Of a stretch of 64,000 nucleotides of DNA, positions 1 through 9,289 are shown piece after piece; the first letter of the stretch is position 1; every line of letters begins with the position of its first letter. The notes below the pieces were generated by a model. It was not told the origin of the DNA, searched no databases, and saw only the letters and a program-made list of their open reading frames with translations. The DNA is taken from assembly GCF_001748245.1 (NCBI RefSeq), contig NZ_BDFO01000001.1, positions 5,373,778 through 5,437,777 of the forward strand. Reading direction: 5' to 3'. The position numbers were made by a program, and so were the translations under genes. The DNA is from Oligoflexus tunisiensis. Lineage in GTDB: Bacteria > Bdellovibrionota_B > Oligoflexia > Oligoflexales > Oligoflexaceae.

Positions 1-2369
1 CGATTCAACCAGCCGAGCGTTTCACTCTGCACCAGCTCCACATTTTCCTGCGCCCGATACCCATGCGATTCATAAGGCAGCATCACAAGGCGCGCGGTGC
101 CGCCGACGCCACGAATGGCCTGAAACATCCGCTCGGTTTGCATGGGGGCGGTGCCGGGGTTGTTATCATTTTTCCCGTGGATCAAGAGCAAGGGCGTCTT
201 GATTTGATCGGCGGTGGCGAAGGGCGAAACCATCATATAAAAGTCCTTGGCCTCCCAGAACGTGCGCCGTTCGGCCTGAAAACCAAAGGGTGTGAGACTG
301 CGATTGTAGGCACCGCTGCGTGCGACGCCGGCACAAAACAGATCACTATGAGCCAGAAGGTTGGCGGTCATGAAGGCTCCATAGCTATGGCCACCGATGG
401 CGACCCGTTTACGATCCACGACACCGCGTTTATCCAGCGCGTCGATGGCGGCTTCCGCGTTGGATACGATCTGCTGCACGAATGTGTTGTTGACCGTTTC
501 CTTGTCACCGACCACCGGCATGGCCGCCTGGGTGAGGACCGCATAACCCTGGGTCACGAGCCACTCCACACCGATGGGTGACGGGCGGCTGTAGCGTTTA
601 TCGGAGACCCTGACCTGACCGGCAACGTCCTTCGAACGAAACTCCTCAGGATAGGCCCAGACCATGGCCGGCAGCTTGGTGCCAGGCACATAATCATGCG
701 GAAGATAAAGTGTGCCGGAGAGCGTGATGCCATCCTTTCTTTGATAGACCAAAGGCTGCTTTTGCGCGCGCGTCATGGCGGGAACATTGTCCACGAATTG
801 TGTCAGGGCTTCGCTCTGCGTCGTCCGCAAATCATGAAGCCAAAGATTCGGTGGCTCGACCGCTGCCTGGCGCGACACCGCGAGGCGATGGGGCTGATGG
901 CCGATCATGAAGCTGAATTCCTCAATATACGGGGTATCAGCCGGGGATTGGAAAAGCCGCGTGGTCTTGCCGGTTTTAATATCCATCGCATCGAGGAACG
1001 GCCGCTCACCCTTGGGACTGTCACCATCACCGGACAGGAAGAGACGATCCTGATCCATGAACACCCGGTAGTGACCGTCAGCATCCTGAGTCAGGTGAAT
1101 CCGCCCGGGGTGATTGTAGTCATCCGTGGTTTGATAATCGAGCAGGCGCCGGCGCTCCCTGGTTTTAAGATCAGCGAAATCCACAAGACTGCGATGGGTA
1201 TCAGGATTGTAATCGCGCACCAGGATCTGATCGGCACGCGGAAGAAAATTCACCGAGATCGCACGATTTTCCGTGCGGAGATGTTCCACGGGTTTGCCAA
1301 TAAAGGGTAAATCCCAGCTCATCAAACGGTCGCGATGGTCAACCTTCTTGCGTGGATCCCCATCATCCAGAGCCTCCCACCAGAGAAGACGGGCCGGATG
1401 ATCCAGCTGCCATTGAACGTCGCGCGGTCCGATGCGCTCGCCCTCGGGTGGTATGGTTTCCGCCAGGGGCATCTGCAGAACTTTTTGCAAGGAGCCCTTT
1501 TTCAAGGACAGCACCTGCACATCACGAGCGAATAATCGTGCAGGGACGGCCAGCGAATAAGGTTTCGCATAACTTTCCAAAAGAACATGCTCACCATTCG
1601 GCGCCAGGGCAAAGGACTGCAGAGGCAGCACGGGCCCGATCCGTTTGGTCCTCAAGGTTTTGACATCCACAGCCACGAGTTGCACCTGGGCCACTTTATG
1701 AAACAGTTTTTGATCCGCTGCTGTGCGGAGCAAATGCGCATAAGTCCGGGCCGGAACCTTGGTGCCTTCCGCCTCTTCGATGGTCACGCCCTCCAGGAGC
1801 GGGACCTTCAGGCCCTCCTGAAATTTTTCCCGCGTGGCAACGAAAAGCGTCCGACTATCCGCCGACCACTGAAATGGCACTTGAATCATCGTGTCATTCA
1901 AATAATGTTTTTCCAGACGCCGGGCGGCACCCGTCTGAGCATCGGCCAGCCAGATTTCAACTCCATTCTGAGCATCGACACTGAGCGCGAGCCAGCGACC
2001 ATTGGGGCTGAAACGCACGGTTTCCACATGGCGATCCTCTGGAATGCGAATGGTGATGGTCTGACGTTTTTCCAGGGAAAATATCGAGGGATTGGTATAA
2101 ATCGTGCGCCGCTTCGTGCTCCATATTTGAGGATCAACCTGCACACCAGCCAGTCCCAAATCCGGAGCCGCCAGCAGTTCCAGGGGAACCATCGGCGCGC
2201 GCTCCAGATACAGCACCTTCTCGGCTGTCGGATCCTTCACCATCATGGGCCACAGGGGAGCCTTGATCATGTCACGTAAGGTGGTCGGAATCGCTGGTGC
2301 CGGTTTCGGCCCTGCGAAAACAGCCGTCTGGGCCCAGAAGAGTCCCAGGATACAAAGTTTGCGGATCAT
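1..2369 (-). CDS. S9 family (prolyl oligopeptidase-type) exported peptidase, C-terminus cut by window edge
   Basis: The frame is open from an ATG at 2369 to the left edge, about 789 codons, and the stop lies outside. The start has an AAGGA-type ribosome site and a hydrophobic signal peptide (MIRKLCILGLFWAQTAVFAG). The first two thirds read like beta-propeller blades. The C-terminal third is an alpha/beta hydrolase domain with nucleophile motif GGHSYGAF near residue 660, the acid in HGKNDNNPG near 734 and the His in YESHGY near 767. This order is that of S9 serine peptidases, closest in style to the glutamyl/prolyl endopeptidases. It probably degrades peptides in the periplasm. It diverges from the cob operon across a gap of about 110 bp. 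Family sure, specificity unknown. Confidence 0.85.
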   Translation of the reverse strand, partial: MIRKLCILGLFWAQTAVFAGPKPAPAIPTTLRDMIKAPLWPMMVKDPTAEKVLYLERAPMVPLELLAAPDLGLAGVQVDPQIWSTKRRTIYTNPSIFSLEKRQTITIRIPEDRHVETVRFSPNGRWLALSVDAQNGVEIWLADAQTGAARRLEKHYLNDTMIQVPFQWSADSRTLFVATREKFQEGLKVPLLEGVTIEEAEGTKVPARTYAHLLRTAADQKLFHKVAQVQLVAVDVKTLRTKRIGPVLPLQSFALAPNGEHVLLESYAKPYSLAVPARLFARDVQVLSLKKGSLQKVLQMPLAETIPPEGERIGPRDVQWQLDHPARLLWWEALDDGDPRKKVDHRDRLMSWDLPFIGKPVEHLRTENRAISVNFLPRADQILVRDYNPDTHRSLVDFADLKTRERRRLLDYQTTDDYNHPGRIHLTQDADGHYRVFMDQDRLFLSGDGDSPKGERPFLDAMDIKTGKTTRLFQSPADTPYIEEFSFMIGHQPHRLAVSRQAAVEPPNLWLHDLRTTQSEALTQFVDNVPAMTRAQKQPLVYQRKDGITLSGTLYLPHDYVPGTKLPAMVWAYPEEFRSKDVAGQVRVSDKRYSRPSPIGVEWLVTQGYAVLTQAAMPVVGDKETVNNTFVQQIVSNAEAAIDALDKRGVVDRKRVAIGGHSYGAFMTANLLAHSDLFCAGVARSGAYNRSLTPFGFQAERRTFWEAKDFYMMVSPFATADQIKTPLLLIHGKNDNNPGTAPMQTERMFQAIRGVGGTARLVMLPYESHGYRAQENVELVQSETLGWLN

Positions 2370-2480
2370 GTCGCATCCTTTTTGGTTCGGTTCATTCATT
2401 TTGTCCTTCTTCGTTGGTAGCGCCTCCATCACGATTCGGCAAGCCTAACCCGTTTTTCCAATCGAGAATTCCCGGGCATC

Positions 2481-3218
2481 GTGCTAGAGAACACAGGTAT
2501 GAAGCGAGATGCATCCATTCTAATCCATCGTGGCCCAGGTGAAACGCAGCCCCATCTGCTGTGGACGCTTCCCGAACCCATGAAAACCTTGAGCTGGGCG
2601 CTTCATGGCGGTGGGATCCACGTTGCCCAAAAAATCGCCTGGATTCAGGTCGGTCCTTATGATTTGACGCGCGACACCTGTCCGCGAAATTTTCTGCAGC
2701 AGAAATTAAAAAATATCGGAGCTGATGATGCGCTGGGTCTTATGACCAGCGCCAAAATCGAACACTATACCCGGGTCGTGGCGACAGTGGGTGGCATCAC
2801 TGCGACAGCCGTGGCCACCGTGGGACTCGGCAACGCCCTGCGGGCCGGCGATCCCAGTCGCACAGGGGCGCCGGTGGGGACCATCAACTGCGTCTGTCTT
2901 GTCGATCACGCGTTAAGTTTGGAAGCCATGCTCGAAGCCCTGGTGATCAGCGCCGAAGCCAAAACTGCGGCGGTGCTCGAGAGCGGTTTGCGCAGTGCGA
3001 TGTCCGGGCTGCCGGCCACAGGCACAGGAACCGATTGTCATGTCATAGCATGTCCGGATAGGGAATCCGTGAGCCCTTATGCCGGCAAACACACGGATGT
3101 TGGATCCGCCATTGGAGCCTCCGTCTTCACTGCCGTGCAGAAGGGTGTGCAGCGCTGGATGCAGCTCCATCCGGATCACCCGCTGGCGCTTGACAGGTTC
3201 CAAGCGGCAATGAAATAA
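2481..3218 (+). CDS. cbiZ: Adenosylcobinamide amidohydrolase
   Basis: The 245-aa protein matches the CbiZ family along its length: GLGNALRAGDP, GTINCVCLVD, the EAKTAA segment, ATGTGTDC and the C-terminal YAGKHTDVGSAIG block. CbiZ cleaves the aminopropanol arm from adenosylcobinamide to give adenosylcobyric acid, which CbiB can re-amidate, so it marks salvage of incomplete corrinoids. It is the first gene of the cobalamin operon. The start is uncertain: GTG at 2481 keeps the whole frame, while ATG at 2499 has only a very close AGGT. No B12-box-like sequence is visible upstream. CbiZ is common in archaea and patchy in bacteria, so acquisition by transfer is possible. Confidence 0.85.
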   Translation: MLENTGMKRDASILIHRGPGETQPHLLWTLPEPMKTLSWALHGGGIHVAQKIAWIQVGPYDLTRDTCPRNFLQQKLKNIGADDALGLMTSAKIEHYTRVVATVGGITATAVATVGLGNALRAGDPSRTGAPVGTINCVCLVDHALSLEAMLEALVISAEAKTAAVLESGLRSAMSGLPATGTGTDCHVIACPDRESVSPYAGKHTDVGSAIGASVFTAVQKGVQRWMQLHPDHPLALDRFQAAMK

Positions 3219-3223
3219 CCGTC

Positions 3224-3344
3224 TTGACTGTCGTATAAATAAAGAGACAAGGCGGGAGGGAGGCGAGCAGCGGAGTTGGCAATTAGGCCAATGAGCAGCG
3301 CAGCCAACTGAGCAACGCAGTATCTTTATTTATACGGCAGTCAA
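3224..3344 (+). repeat. 22-bp inverted repeat enclosing a structured 77-nt core, between cbiZ and cobU
   Basis: Left arm 3224-3245 and right arm 3323-3344 are reverse complements with one mismatch over 22 bp (TTGACTG...AAATAAAGA). The core has a nested short stem (TTGGC/GCCAA) and three near-copies of GAGCAGCG. The left arm starts six bases after the cbiZ stop and the right arm ends 25 bases before cobU. It may be an RNA attenuator or processing hairpin in the operon message, or a small MITE-like element. No target-site duplication and no B12-box are visible. The inverted repeat is directly seen; function is unknown. Confidence 0.7.
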
Positions 3345-3368
3345 TCGATCACCCATAAGGAGAAGGCT

Positions 3369-3965
3369 TTGTTTCCCGTCACACCCTTGGCCTTTTCCTT
3401 GCCTCCTCACTCCCAACTGGAATTGATCAGTGGTGGCGCGCGTTCCGGAAAAAGTCGCTTTGCTGTGGAAACCGCACTGAGGGCCGGTAAGAAAAGACTC
3501 TTCGTCGCCACAGCACAGGCCTGGGATGCGGAGATGCAGGAACGGATCCGCCTTCATCAGGAGGAACGCCGCGAAAATTTTCTGACGCTTGAAGCGCCCT
3601 TTGGCTTGCATCAGCATCTGGAATTGCAGCCTGCCTTTGATGTGATTCTGATCGATTGCCTTACGCTCTGGATCAGCAATCTGATGCTGCAGGACAAAAG
3701 CGATGGCGAAATTCGCGAGCAGGTACAGCTCGGGCTTGATGCGGCGATGCGGAAAGCACCGCGGGTTTTGCTGGTGAGCAATGAAGTGGGTTTCGGTATC
3801 GTGCCGGACAATGCCCTGGCCCGTCGCTTTCGTGATTTGAATGGCCGTCTGCAGCAGGACATCAGCAGCGTCGCCCATGAGGTGCATCTCGCGGCGCTGG
3901 GTGTGGTTCTGCCTCTCAAAAAACTGGCCCGTCTGGCCGCCGAGGCTGATCATGCCGGGTCCTGA
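3369..3965 (+). CDS. cobU: Bifunctional adenosylcobinamide kinase / adenosylcobinamide-phosphate guanylyltransferase
   Basis: The protein is 198 aa with P-loop GGARSGKS near residue 20, the ERIRLHQEER segment holding the guanylylated His, VILIDCLTLW, and the terminal VSNEVGFGIVP and LARRFRDLNG blocks. All are CobU hallmarks. It phosphorylates adenosylcobinamide and transfers GMP to give AdoCbi-GDP, the substrate of CobS. The start is a TTG at 3369 preceded at good spacing by AAGGAG; no later ATG or GTG would keep the P-loop. It overlaps cbiB by 14 nt, consistent with translational coupling. Confidence 0.93.
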   Translation: MFPVTPLAFSLPPHSQLELISGGARSGKSRFAVETALRAGKKRLFVATAQAWDAEMQERIRLHQEERRENFLTLEAPFGLHQHLELQPAFDVILIDCLTLWISNLMLQDKSDGEIREQVQLGLDAAMRKAPRVLLVSNEVGFGIVPDNALARRFRDLNGRLQQDISSVAHEVHLAALGVVLPLKKLARLAAEADHAGS

Positions 3966-4914
3966 AACTCTGGCCTTGGCCTGGATTCTGGCCCTCGCCT
4001 GGGATCTCCTGCGAGGGGAATATCCCAATCGCTGGCATCCTGTTGTTTGGATGGGGCAGGCGACGACCTGGGGGGAACGCCTTTTTCTAGGACGCGGACC
4101 GCGCCTTGAATTTTGGGGCGGCCTGCTGATGACGCTCGTGATTCCAGCCGCGTTCACGTTTCTCGTCTGGCTCAGCATTGAAGCGGTCGCAGCCTGGCCT
4201 CTGGTCCAGGTTTTAATCACAGCGTTTTGGTTGAAAGCCAGCTTTGCCTGGAAGGCCCTCGGGGGCGCAGCGGAGACGGTGCATCAGCATCTCGCGCAGG
4301 GTGATGTGGAAACCGCGCGCTTTGAACTGCGTTCACTCTGCAGCCGTAATGCGAGTCAGCTGAACGAAGAGGAGCTGACCGAAGCGGCCATCAGTTCGCT
4401 GGCGGAAAATCTTTCTGACAGCGTGATCGCGCCCTGGTTTTTTGCGGTCCTTTTCGGTGTGCCCGGCGCCATCTTTTATCGAGCGGTGAACACCATGGAT
4501 GCGATGATCGGTTACAAAAATCACTATAAGGATTTAGGCTGCGTGGCGGCGCGAACGGATGATGCCTTGAACTATATTCCCGCGCGTCTCACTGTTTTAT
4601 TTTTGCTGCTGGCACGCAGTGTGCGGGGCTGGCTCCGAACCTTGGACAATCCGAGCGCACGCGCGGCCTGGGCTGTGGCCCGACGTGATCATGCGCGGAC
4701 ACCGAGCCCGAATGGAGGCTGGCCCATGGCAACGATGGCGGGCATGCTGGGCATTCAGCTGCGCAAACCTTCCGCTTACACGCTGGGTCTTCCGCTCAGA
4801 CCGAGCGCGCTGCCTTTAATTCATGAAGCCTGGCGCTTTGCGGAACTGGCGGCGGCGCTCGCCTGGCCCTGGTTTCTCGCGGCGGCGATCGTCATGGCAG
4901 GAATGTATCAATGA
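3952..4914 (+). CDS. cbiB: Adenosylcobinamide-phosphate synthase
   Basis: From ATG 3952, inside the end of cobU, this is a 320-aa membrane protein of usual CbiB length. The family core is intact: GGAAETVHQHL, RNASQLNEEELTEAAISSL, ENLSDSVIAPWFF, YRAVNTMDAMIGYKN. Four to five hydrophobic segments are visible, including residues 5-18, 45-80, 160-180 and the C-terminus. It joins aminopropanol (phosphate) to adenosylcobyric acid, restoring the arm that CbiZ removes. The open frame extends upstream inside cobU, but ATG 3952 has a GAGG site and matches the family N-terminus. It ends in an ATGA overlap with cobD. Confidence 0.93.
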   Translation: MPGPETLALAWILALAWDLLRGEYPNRWHPVVWMGQATTWGERLFLGRGPRLEFWGGLLMTLVIPAAFTFLVWLSIEAVAAWPLVQVLITAFWLKASFAWKALGGAAETVHQHLAQGDVETARFELRSLCSRNASQLNEEELTEAAISSLAENLSDSVIAPWFFAVLFGVPGAIFYRAVNTMDAMIGYKNHYKDLGCVAARTDDALNYIPARLTVLFLLLARSVRGWLRTLDNPSARAAWAVARRDHARTPSPNGGWPMATMAGMLGIQLRKPSAYTLGLPLRPSALPLIHEAWRFAELAAALAWPWFLAAAIVMAGMYQ

Positions 4915-5981
4915 GAGAGACGATGGAACCATCCCCATGGATGCACGGTGGGCTGACGCCTGATGGAGTTTTGCCCGATGCTTCCGTCCTGGATCTGAGT
5001 GTGAACATCAATCCCTATGGTCCCGATGCGGATCTGCGTACATTCCTCAGTCGCCAGGCTTTTGATCAGTATCCGGATCCGCAGCAAACGGAGCTGCGCG
5101 AAGGGCTGGCCCGGATGTCAGGCCGCGCGGCGGAGGAAATTCTGGTGGGCAATGGCTGCAATGAACTGTTTTGGGCCGCGGCGCGCGCCTTCCTGAAACC
5201 CGGGCTGCGCTGGATTGCGATTGAACCCAACTATTCTGAATTTGCCAGGGCCGCGGCGCGCACAGGTGCGGAAAAAATCGTGCTGCGGGCGCGGGAGGAG
5301 GATCTCTTTCACTGGTCGCTGGATGAATTGAAAGGACTCCTTGAACATCATCAGCCGGCGCTCGTGATGACCAGCAATCCCTGCAGCCCGACCGGTTTTT
5401 TTCAGGATATGATAGGATTTTCCGGAGTGGCTCAGGCCTTTCCTCGCACGCTGTTCTGTCTGGATCTTTCCTTTCTGAATCTCAGCCCGCACTGGCGCAG
5501 CTCCAGCCTCATCGAATGGCCCTCCAATGTTCTGCGTTTTCATTCGCTGACCAAGGACTTCGCAATCGCCGGCCTCCGGCTGGGTTATGTGGAGGCGCAT
5601 CCTGTTTTGGTACACGAAATGGCTCAGGAAATTCCCACCTGGTCGGTGAACAGCCTCGCTCAGGCCGCTGGGATTTGGATAACGCAGAACCACGAGCGCC
5701 TGGCGGAAAGCCGTCAGCTGCTGCTCGAGGATAGGCAGCGTCTGGAAGAAGGCCTTCAGGAGCGGGCGTTTTATTTTGCGCCGTCCCAAACTGTTTTCAC
5801 CATGCTGCGTTCACCGCGAGCCGCGGAACTCATCGCAGGTCTGTGGCAGCATCATCGCATCCTCCTGCGCAGCTGCGCTTCGTATGGTCTTCCCCATTGG
5901 CTGCGGGTGGCCGCGCGACCGCAGCCGGAACTCCAGAGATTCTGGAAAGCGCTGGATGAGGAGTTTTCATGTCAAGCCTGA
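4911..5981 (+). CDS. cobD: L-threonine-O-3-phosphate decarboxylase (PLP, HisC-like fold)
   Basis: This is a 356-aa fold-type I aminotransferase-like protein. The N-terminal HGGLTPDG and LDLSVNINPYGP are typical of CobD, and HSLTKDFAIAGLRLGY carries the PLP lysine. It makes (R)-1-amino-2-propanol phosphate for CbiB. HisC is the close relative, but position between cbiB and cobQ with ATGA coupling to cbiB decides for CobD. The 3' end overlaps cobQ by 13 nt. Confidence 0.9.
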   Translation: MRETMEPSPWMHGGLTPDGVLPDASVLDLSVNINPYGPDADLRTFLSRQAFDQYPDPQQTELREGLARMSGRAAEEILVGNGCNELFWAAARAFLKPGLRWIAIEPNYSEFARAAARTGAEKIVLRAREEDLFHWSLDELKGLLEHHQPALVMTSNPCSPTGFFQDMIGFSGVAQAFPRTLFCLDLSFLNLSPHWRSSSLIEWPSNVLRFHSLTKDFAIAGLRLGYVEAHPVLVHEMAQEIPTWSVNSLAQAAGIWITQNHERLAESRQLLLEDRQRLEEGLQERAFYFAPSQTVFTMLRSPRAAELIAGLWQHHRILLRSCASYGLPHWLRVAARPQPELQRFWKALDEEFSCQA

Positions 5982-7525
5982 GCCCCGTACTGATGGTTCA
6001 AGGAACCAGTTCCAATGTTGGCAAAAGTCTGATCACCACTGCGCTCTGTCGCTGGTTCGCGCAGCGTGGTTTCAAGGTCGCGCCTTTCAAGGCTCAGAAC
6101 ATGGCTCTGAATGCAGGGGTGACGCGTGATGGGGGAGAGATCGGCCGGGCCCAGTTGATTCAGGCGGAAGCGGCAGGCGTCGCGGCCACGGTGCATATGA
6201 ATCCGCTTCTGCTAAAACCCGAAGGGGATCGGCATTCGCAGCTGGTGGTGCTCGGGCGTCCGGCAGGCCGTTATCACTTCGGCAGCTATCATGAGGCGAA
6301 GCCGCGTCTCCGGGAAATTATTCTGAGCAGTTTGAATGAGCTGCGTCGCTCGCATGATCTGGTGATCGTTGAAGGCGCGGGGAGTCCGGCTGAAGTCAAT
6401 CTGAAGGCCCATGATATCGTGAATATGTTCGTCGCCAAAAGCGTGCAGGCGCCTGTGCTTTTGGTGGGTGATATCGATCGTGGAGGTGTGTTCGCATCCC
6501 TGTTGGGAACACTGGACCTTTTGGATCCGGATGAGCGGGACCTCGTCGCGGGATTCATCATCAACAAATTTCGTGGTGATCCGGGCCTCTTTGAGGATGG
6601 CATTCACTTTATCGAGCGGCGCAGCGGAAAACCTGTCTTTGGTGTTCTGCCCTATATGCGACATCACGGGGTGGCGGAGGAGGATTCGCTTGGTCTCGAT
6701 GAACGGCCGGATCGTTTGCGGCGGGATCCGCAGGGTCTTGATATCGCCGTGATTCGTTTGCCACGTCTCTCCAATTATGATGAGTTTGCCAGGCTCGAAG
6801 AGGAGCAGCATTGCCATGTCGCGTATATCACAGACCCGCGTGAAGCCCGTGACGCGGATCTTGTGATTATCCCTGGATCCAAGGCGACCATCAGTGATCT
6901 CGCCTGGCTGCGGGAGCGTGGTTTTGCTGAGGTCCTGAAGCAACGTCTGCTTGAAAAAAGACCGATACTGGCGATCTGTGGGGGCTATCAGATGATGGGC
7001 CTCCGTATCGAGGATCCGGATCGGGTCGAAGCGGATACCCCTCATACGGACGGGCTCGGCCTTCTGCCGATTCGCACCGTTTTTTCAGCTGAAAAGGTGA
7101 CGAGGCAGCGGGAGCTGCAGTTTCTAAAAGCTCCCGATTGGATGCCGAACATGATAGGGGTTCCCCTGGAGGGCTATGAAATTCATATGGGTCAGGTCAC
7201 TCTTCCTTGCGAAGGACCAGGTGGGGCCGCGCTTTATGATCCGGAGGATGGCCGGCAGGAAGGATGGCTGCACGCGAATCGTCATTTTATGGGCACCCTG
7301 ATTCACGGACTTTTTGATAACACGCATCTCCGTTTGACCACGATCAATGCGCTCAGACGGGCCAAAGGTCTCGCGCCTGTTGCGGTGACCCAGGTGCGTT
7401 CCAAACATAAGGCCTTCGATGAGTTGGCGGCCACCTGGGATCAGCATGTGGACATGCCGGCCCTTCTTACATTACTTCACCTGCCAGCGAGGAAATCTCA
7501 TGCAGTTTCACATCTCCTCCCCTGA
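5969..7525 (+). CDS. cobQ: Cobyric acid synthase (CobQ/CbiP)
   Basis: The 518-aa protein has two domains. The N-terminal dethiobiotin-synthetase-like ATPase has QGTSSNVGKSL, PFKAQNMALN and VEGAGSPAEVNL. The C-terminal class I glutaminase-like domain has the Cys in LAICGGYQMMG (near residue 335), EGYEIHMG and GTLIHGLFD. It amidates four side chains of adenosylcobyrinic acid a,c-diamide to cobyric acid. The early corrin-ring genes are not in this window, so the operon can accept either cobyrinic acid diamide or cobinamide. Full-length and coupled to both neighbours; its end overlaps cobT by 26 nt. Confidence 0.95.
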   Translation: MSSLSPVLMVQGTSSNVGKSLITTALCRWFAQRGFKVAPFKAQNMALNAGVTRDGGEIGRAQLIQAEAAGVAATVHMNPLLLKPEGDRHSQLVVLGRPAGRYHFGSYHEAKPRLREIILSSLNELRRSHDLVIVEGAGSPAEVNLKAHDIVNMFVAKSVQAPVLLVGDIDRGGVFASLLGTLDLLDPDERDLVAGFIINKFRGDPGLFEDGIHFIERRSGKPVFGVLPYMRHHGVAEEDSLGLDERPDRLRRDPQGLDIAVIRLPRLSNYDEFARLEEEQHCHVAYITDPREARDADLVIIPGSKATISDLAWLRERGFAEVLKQRLLEKRPILAICGGYQMMGLRIEDPDRVEADTPHTDGLGLLPIRTVFSAEKVTRQRELQFLKAPDWMPNMIGVPLEGYEIHMGQVTLPCEGPGGAALYDPEDGRQEGWLHANRHFMGTLIHGLFDNTHLRLTTINALRRAKGLAPVAVTQVRSKHKAFDELAATWDQHVDMPALLTLLHLPARKSHAVSHLLP

Positions 7526-8537
7526 ATCATCGTTTCGCGCTGCGGTCCAGGCGGAAATGGATAACAAGACCAAACCTTTGCATTCCCTGGGTCGCCTGGA
7601 GGAACTCGCGATTCAAATCGCAATGGTGCAGGGAACTCTGAAGCCGCGGATTGAAAAGCCCAGTCTGCTCGTTTTTGCCGCTGATCATGGCGTGGCCCGG
7701 ACTGGCGTCAGTCCCTATCCACAGAGCGTGACCGGTGCCATGGTTCGCAATTTTTCGCAGGGTGGCGCGGCCATCAATGTGATGACCCGCGAGCTGGGTT
7801 GGGATTTGCATCTGATCAATGCCGGCACGCTCGAACCCACACCGTGGCCTGGCGTTTTGGATCGACGCCTGGGTCCCGGGACACGCAACATGCTGGAAGA
7901 ATCGGCCATGACGGTGCCGGAACTTTTGCAGGCGCTGCGCACGGGCGCGGAGCTGGTTCAGAAATTAAAAAGCGAGGGCTGCAATACTCTGGCTTTCGGT
8001 GAGATGGGCATCGGCAATTCGTCGTCGGCGGCGCTGCTGATTCATTGTCTTTGTGATGTGCCTCTGCCGGCCGCCATCAGTCGCGGCGCAGGCTGCGATG
8101 ATACCCAGCTGCAGCAGAAGCGCCTGCGATTGGAGGAGGCCCTGCAAAAGCATGGACGTGTCACGGCTCCTTTTGAAGCGCTGCGGATTTTTGGGGGATT
8201 CGAGCTGGCAATGATGGCCGGAGCGGCTCTGGCGGCTGCGGAGGAGCGCATGCTGATCGTTGTCGATGGACTGATTGCGAGCGCTGCGATTCTTGTGGCG
8301 ATCAAGGCCTATCCTGAAATGAAACCGTATCTGCTCTTCGCCCATCGTTCGGCCGCTGATGGTCATACAGCCCTGCTCGAACATCTGAAGATGGAGCCTC
8401 TTCTTGATCTAAATATGAGGCTCGGCGAAGGGACCGGTGCGGCCCTGGCTCTGCCCTTGATCCGGACGGCAGCGGCACTGCTCTGCGATATGGCAACGTT
8501 TGCCACAGCGGAAGTGGAAGGGCCCGTCCGTTCATGA
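7500..8537 (+). CDS. cobT: Nicotinate-nucleotide--dimethylbenzimidazole phosphoribosyltransferase
   Basis: This is 345 aa from ATG 7500, which follows a GAGGAAA ribosome site; the frame is open further upstream but only inside cobQ. CobT signatures are KPLHSLGRLEELA, the FAADHGVARTGVSPYP segment, GEMGIGNSSSAALL and the catalytic-Glu block LGEGTGAALALP near residue 320. It makes alpha-ribazole phosphate, the lower ligand nucleotide that CobS adds to AdoCbi-GDP. It overlaps cobS through ATGA. Confidence 0.95.
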   Translation: MQFHISSPESSFRAAVQAEMDNKTKPLHSLGRLEELAIQIAMVQGTLKPRIEKPSLLVFAADHGVARTGVSPYPQSVTGAMVRNFSQGGAAINVMTRELGWDLHLINAGTLEPTPWPGVLDRRLGPGTRNMLEESAMTVPELLQALRTGAELVQKLKSEGCNTLAFGEMGIGNSSSAALLIHCLCDVPLPAAISRGAGCDDTQLQQKRLRLEEALQKHGRVTAPFEALRIFGGFELAMMAGAALAAAEERMLIVVDGLIASAAILVAIKAYPEMKPYLLFAHRSAADGHTALLEHLKMEPLLDLNMRLGEGTGAALALPLIRTAAALLCDMATFATAEVEGPVRS

Positions 8538-9289
8538 GAGCCCTGCAGAGCTTTCTGGCCGCCATCGTAACCTTCACTCGCATTCCTGTGCGCTGGACGC
8601 TGCCGCCGGAGGCCTTCACGCGGGCCAGTCTCATGCTGCCTGTGATGGGCTGGCTGATCGGTGGTCTGCAGTATGCGATCCTGCATTATGCAGCCCGGAG
8701 CATGGCGCAGGATGTGGCTTTGTTTTTGGCGCTGATATTTCCCTGTCTTTTATCAGCAGGAATGCACGAGGATGGACTGGCTGATTTTGCCGATGGGATG
8801 CTCGGTGGTCAAACCGTGGAACGGCGTCTGGACATTATGAAGGATCCGCGGGTGGGAAGTTATGGTGTGCTGGCGCTTGTGATCATCCTGGGTGGCAGTT
8901 TTCTGGCTCTTCGCGGCACAGCCGTGGAATTTCAGGGTCGGGCGCTGCTGCTAACGGCTATCCTGAGCCGCGGCATCTGCATTCCCTTGCTCGGAACACT
9001 GCCCTATCTCAATCGAGCAGGAAGCCGTTCTCAGGGCTTTATTCCACAGTCCTTTCACGGCTGGCGGGTGATTCTCCCACTCTGGCCTTTGCTTCCGGCG
9101 CTTCTTCTCCTGCCTTCCTCTCTGTCGATCATTTTATTTGTGACTGTTTTCGTTGTCCTCTTTTTGTGGCTGCGCTTTTATCTGCAGGGCAAATTGAAAG
9201 GACTCACAGGCGATTGCCTGGGAGCCGCCATCAAAATCGCTGAATTCAGTTTCCTCCTGCTCAGTGCTGGGCTTTGGCCAGGTGCATGA
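8534..9289 (+). CDS. cobS: Adenosylcobinamide-GDP ribazoletransferase (cobalamin synthase)
   Basis: The 251-aa integral membrane protein has the CobS motif HEDGLADFADGMLGG near residue 76, whose acidic residues bind metal. TRIPVRW near the N-terminus and KDPRVGSYG are also typical. It joins AdoCbi-GDP and alpha-ribazole (phosphate), the last assembly step. It is last in the operon and its 3' end overlaps the convergent methyltransferase gene by 29 nt. Confidence 0.94.
   Translation: MRALQSFLAAIVTFTRIPVRWTLPPEAFTRASLMLPVMGWLIGGLQYAILHYAARSMAQDVALFLALIFPCLLSAGMHEDGLADFADGMLGGQTVERRLDIMKDPRVGSYGVLALVIILGGSFLALRGTAVEFQGRALLLTAILSRGICIPLLGTLPYLNRAGSRSQGFIPQSFHGWRVILPLWPLLPALLLLPSSLSIILFVTVFVVLFLWLRFYLQGKLKGLTGDCLGAAIKIAEFSFLLLSAGLWPGA

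Noticed and set aside
63..2279. Open frames on the plus strand opposite the S9 peptidase
   Set aside because: They lack ribosome sites and known domains, while the minus-strand frame encodes a complete peptidase catalytic domain.
2370..2480. Cobalamin riboswitch before cbiZ
   Set aside because: No B12-box-like sequence and too short for the aptamer.
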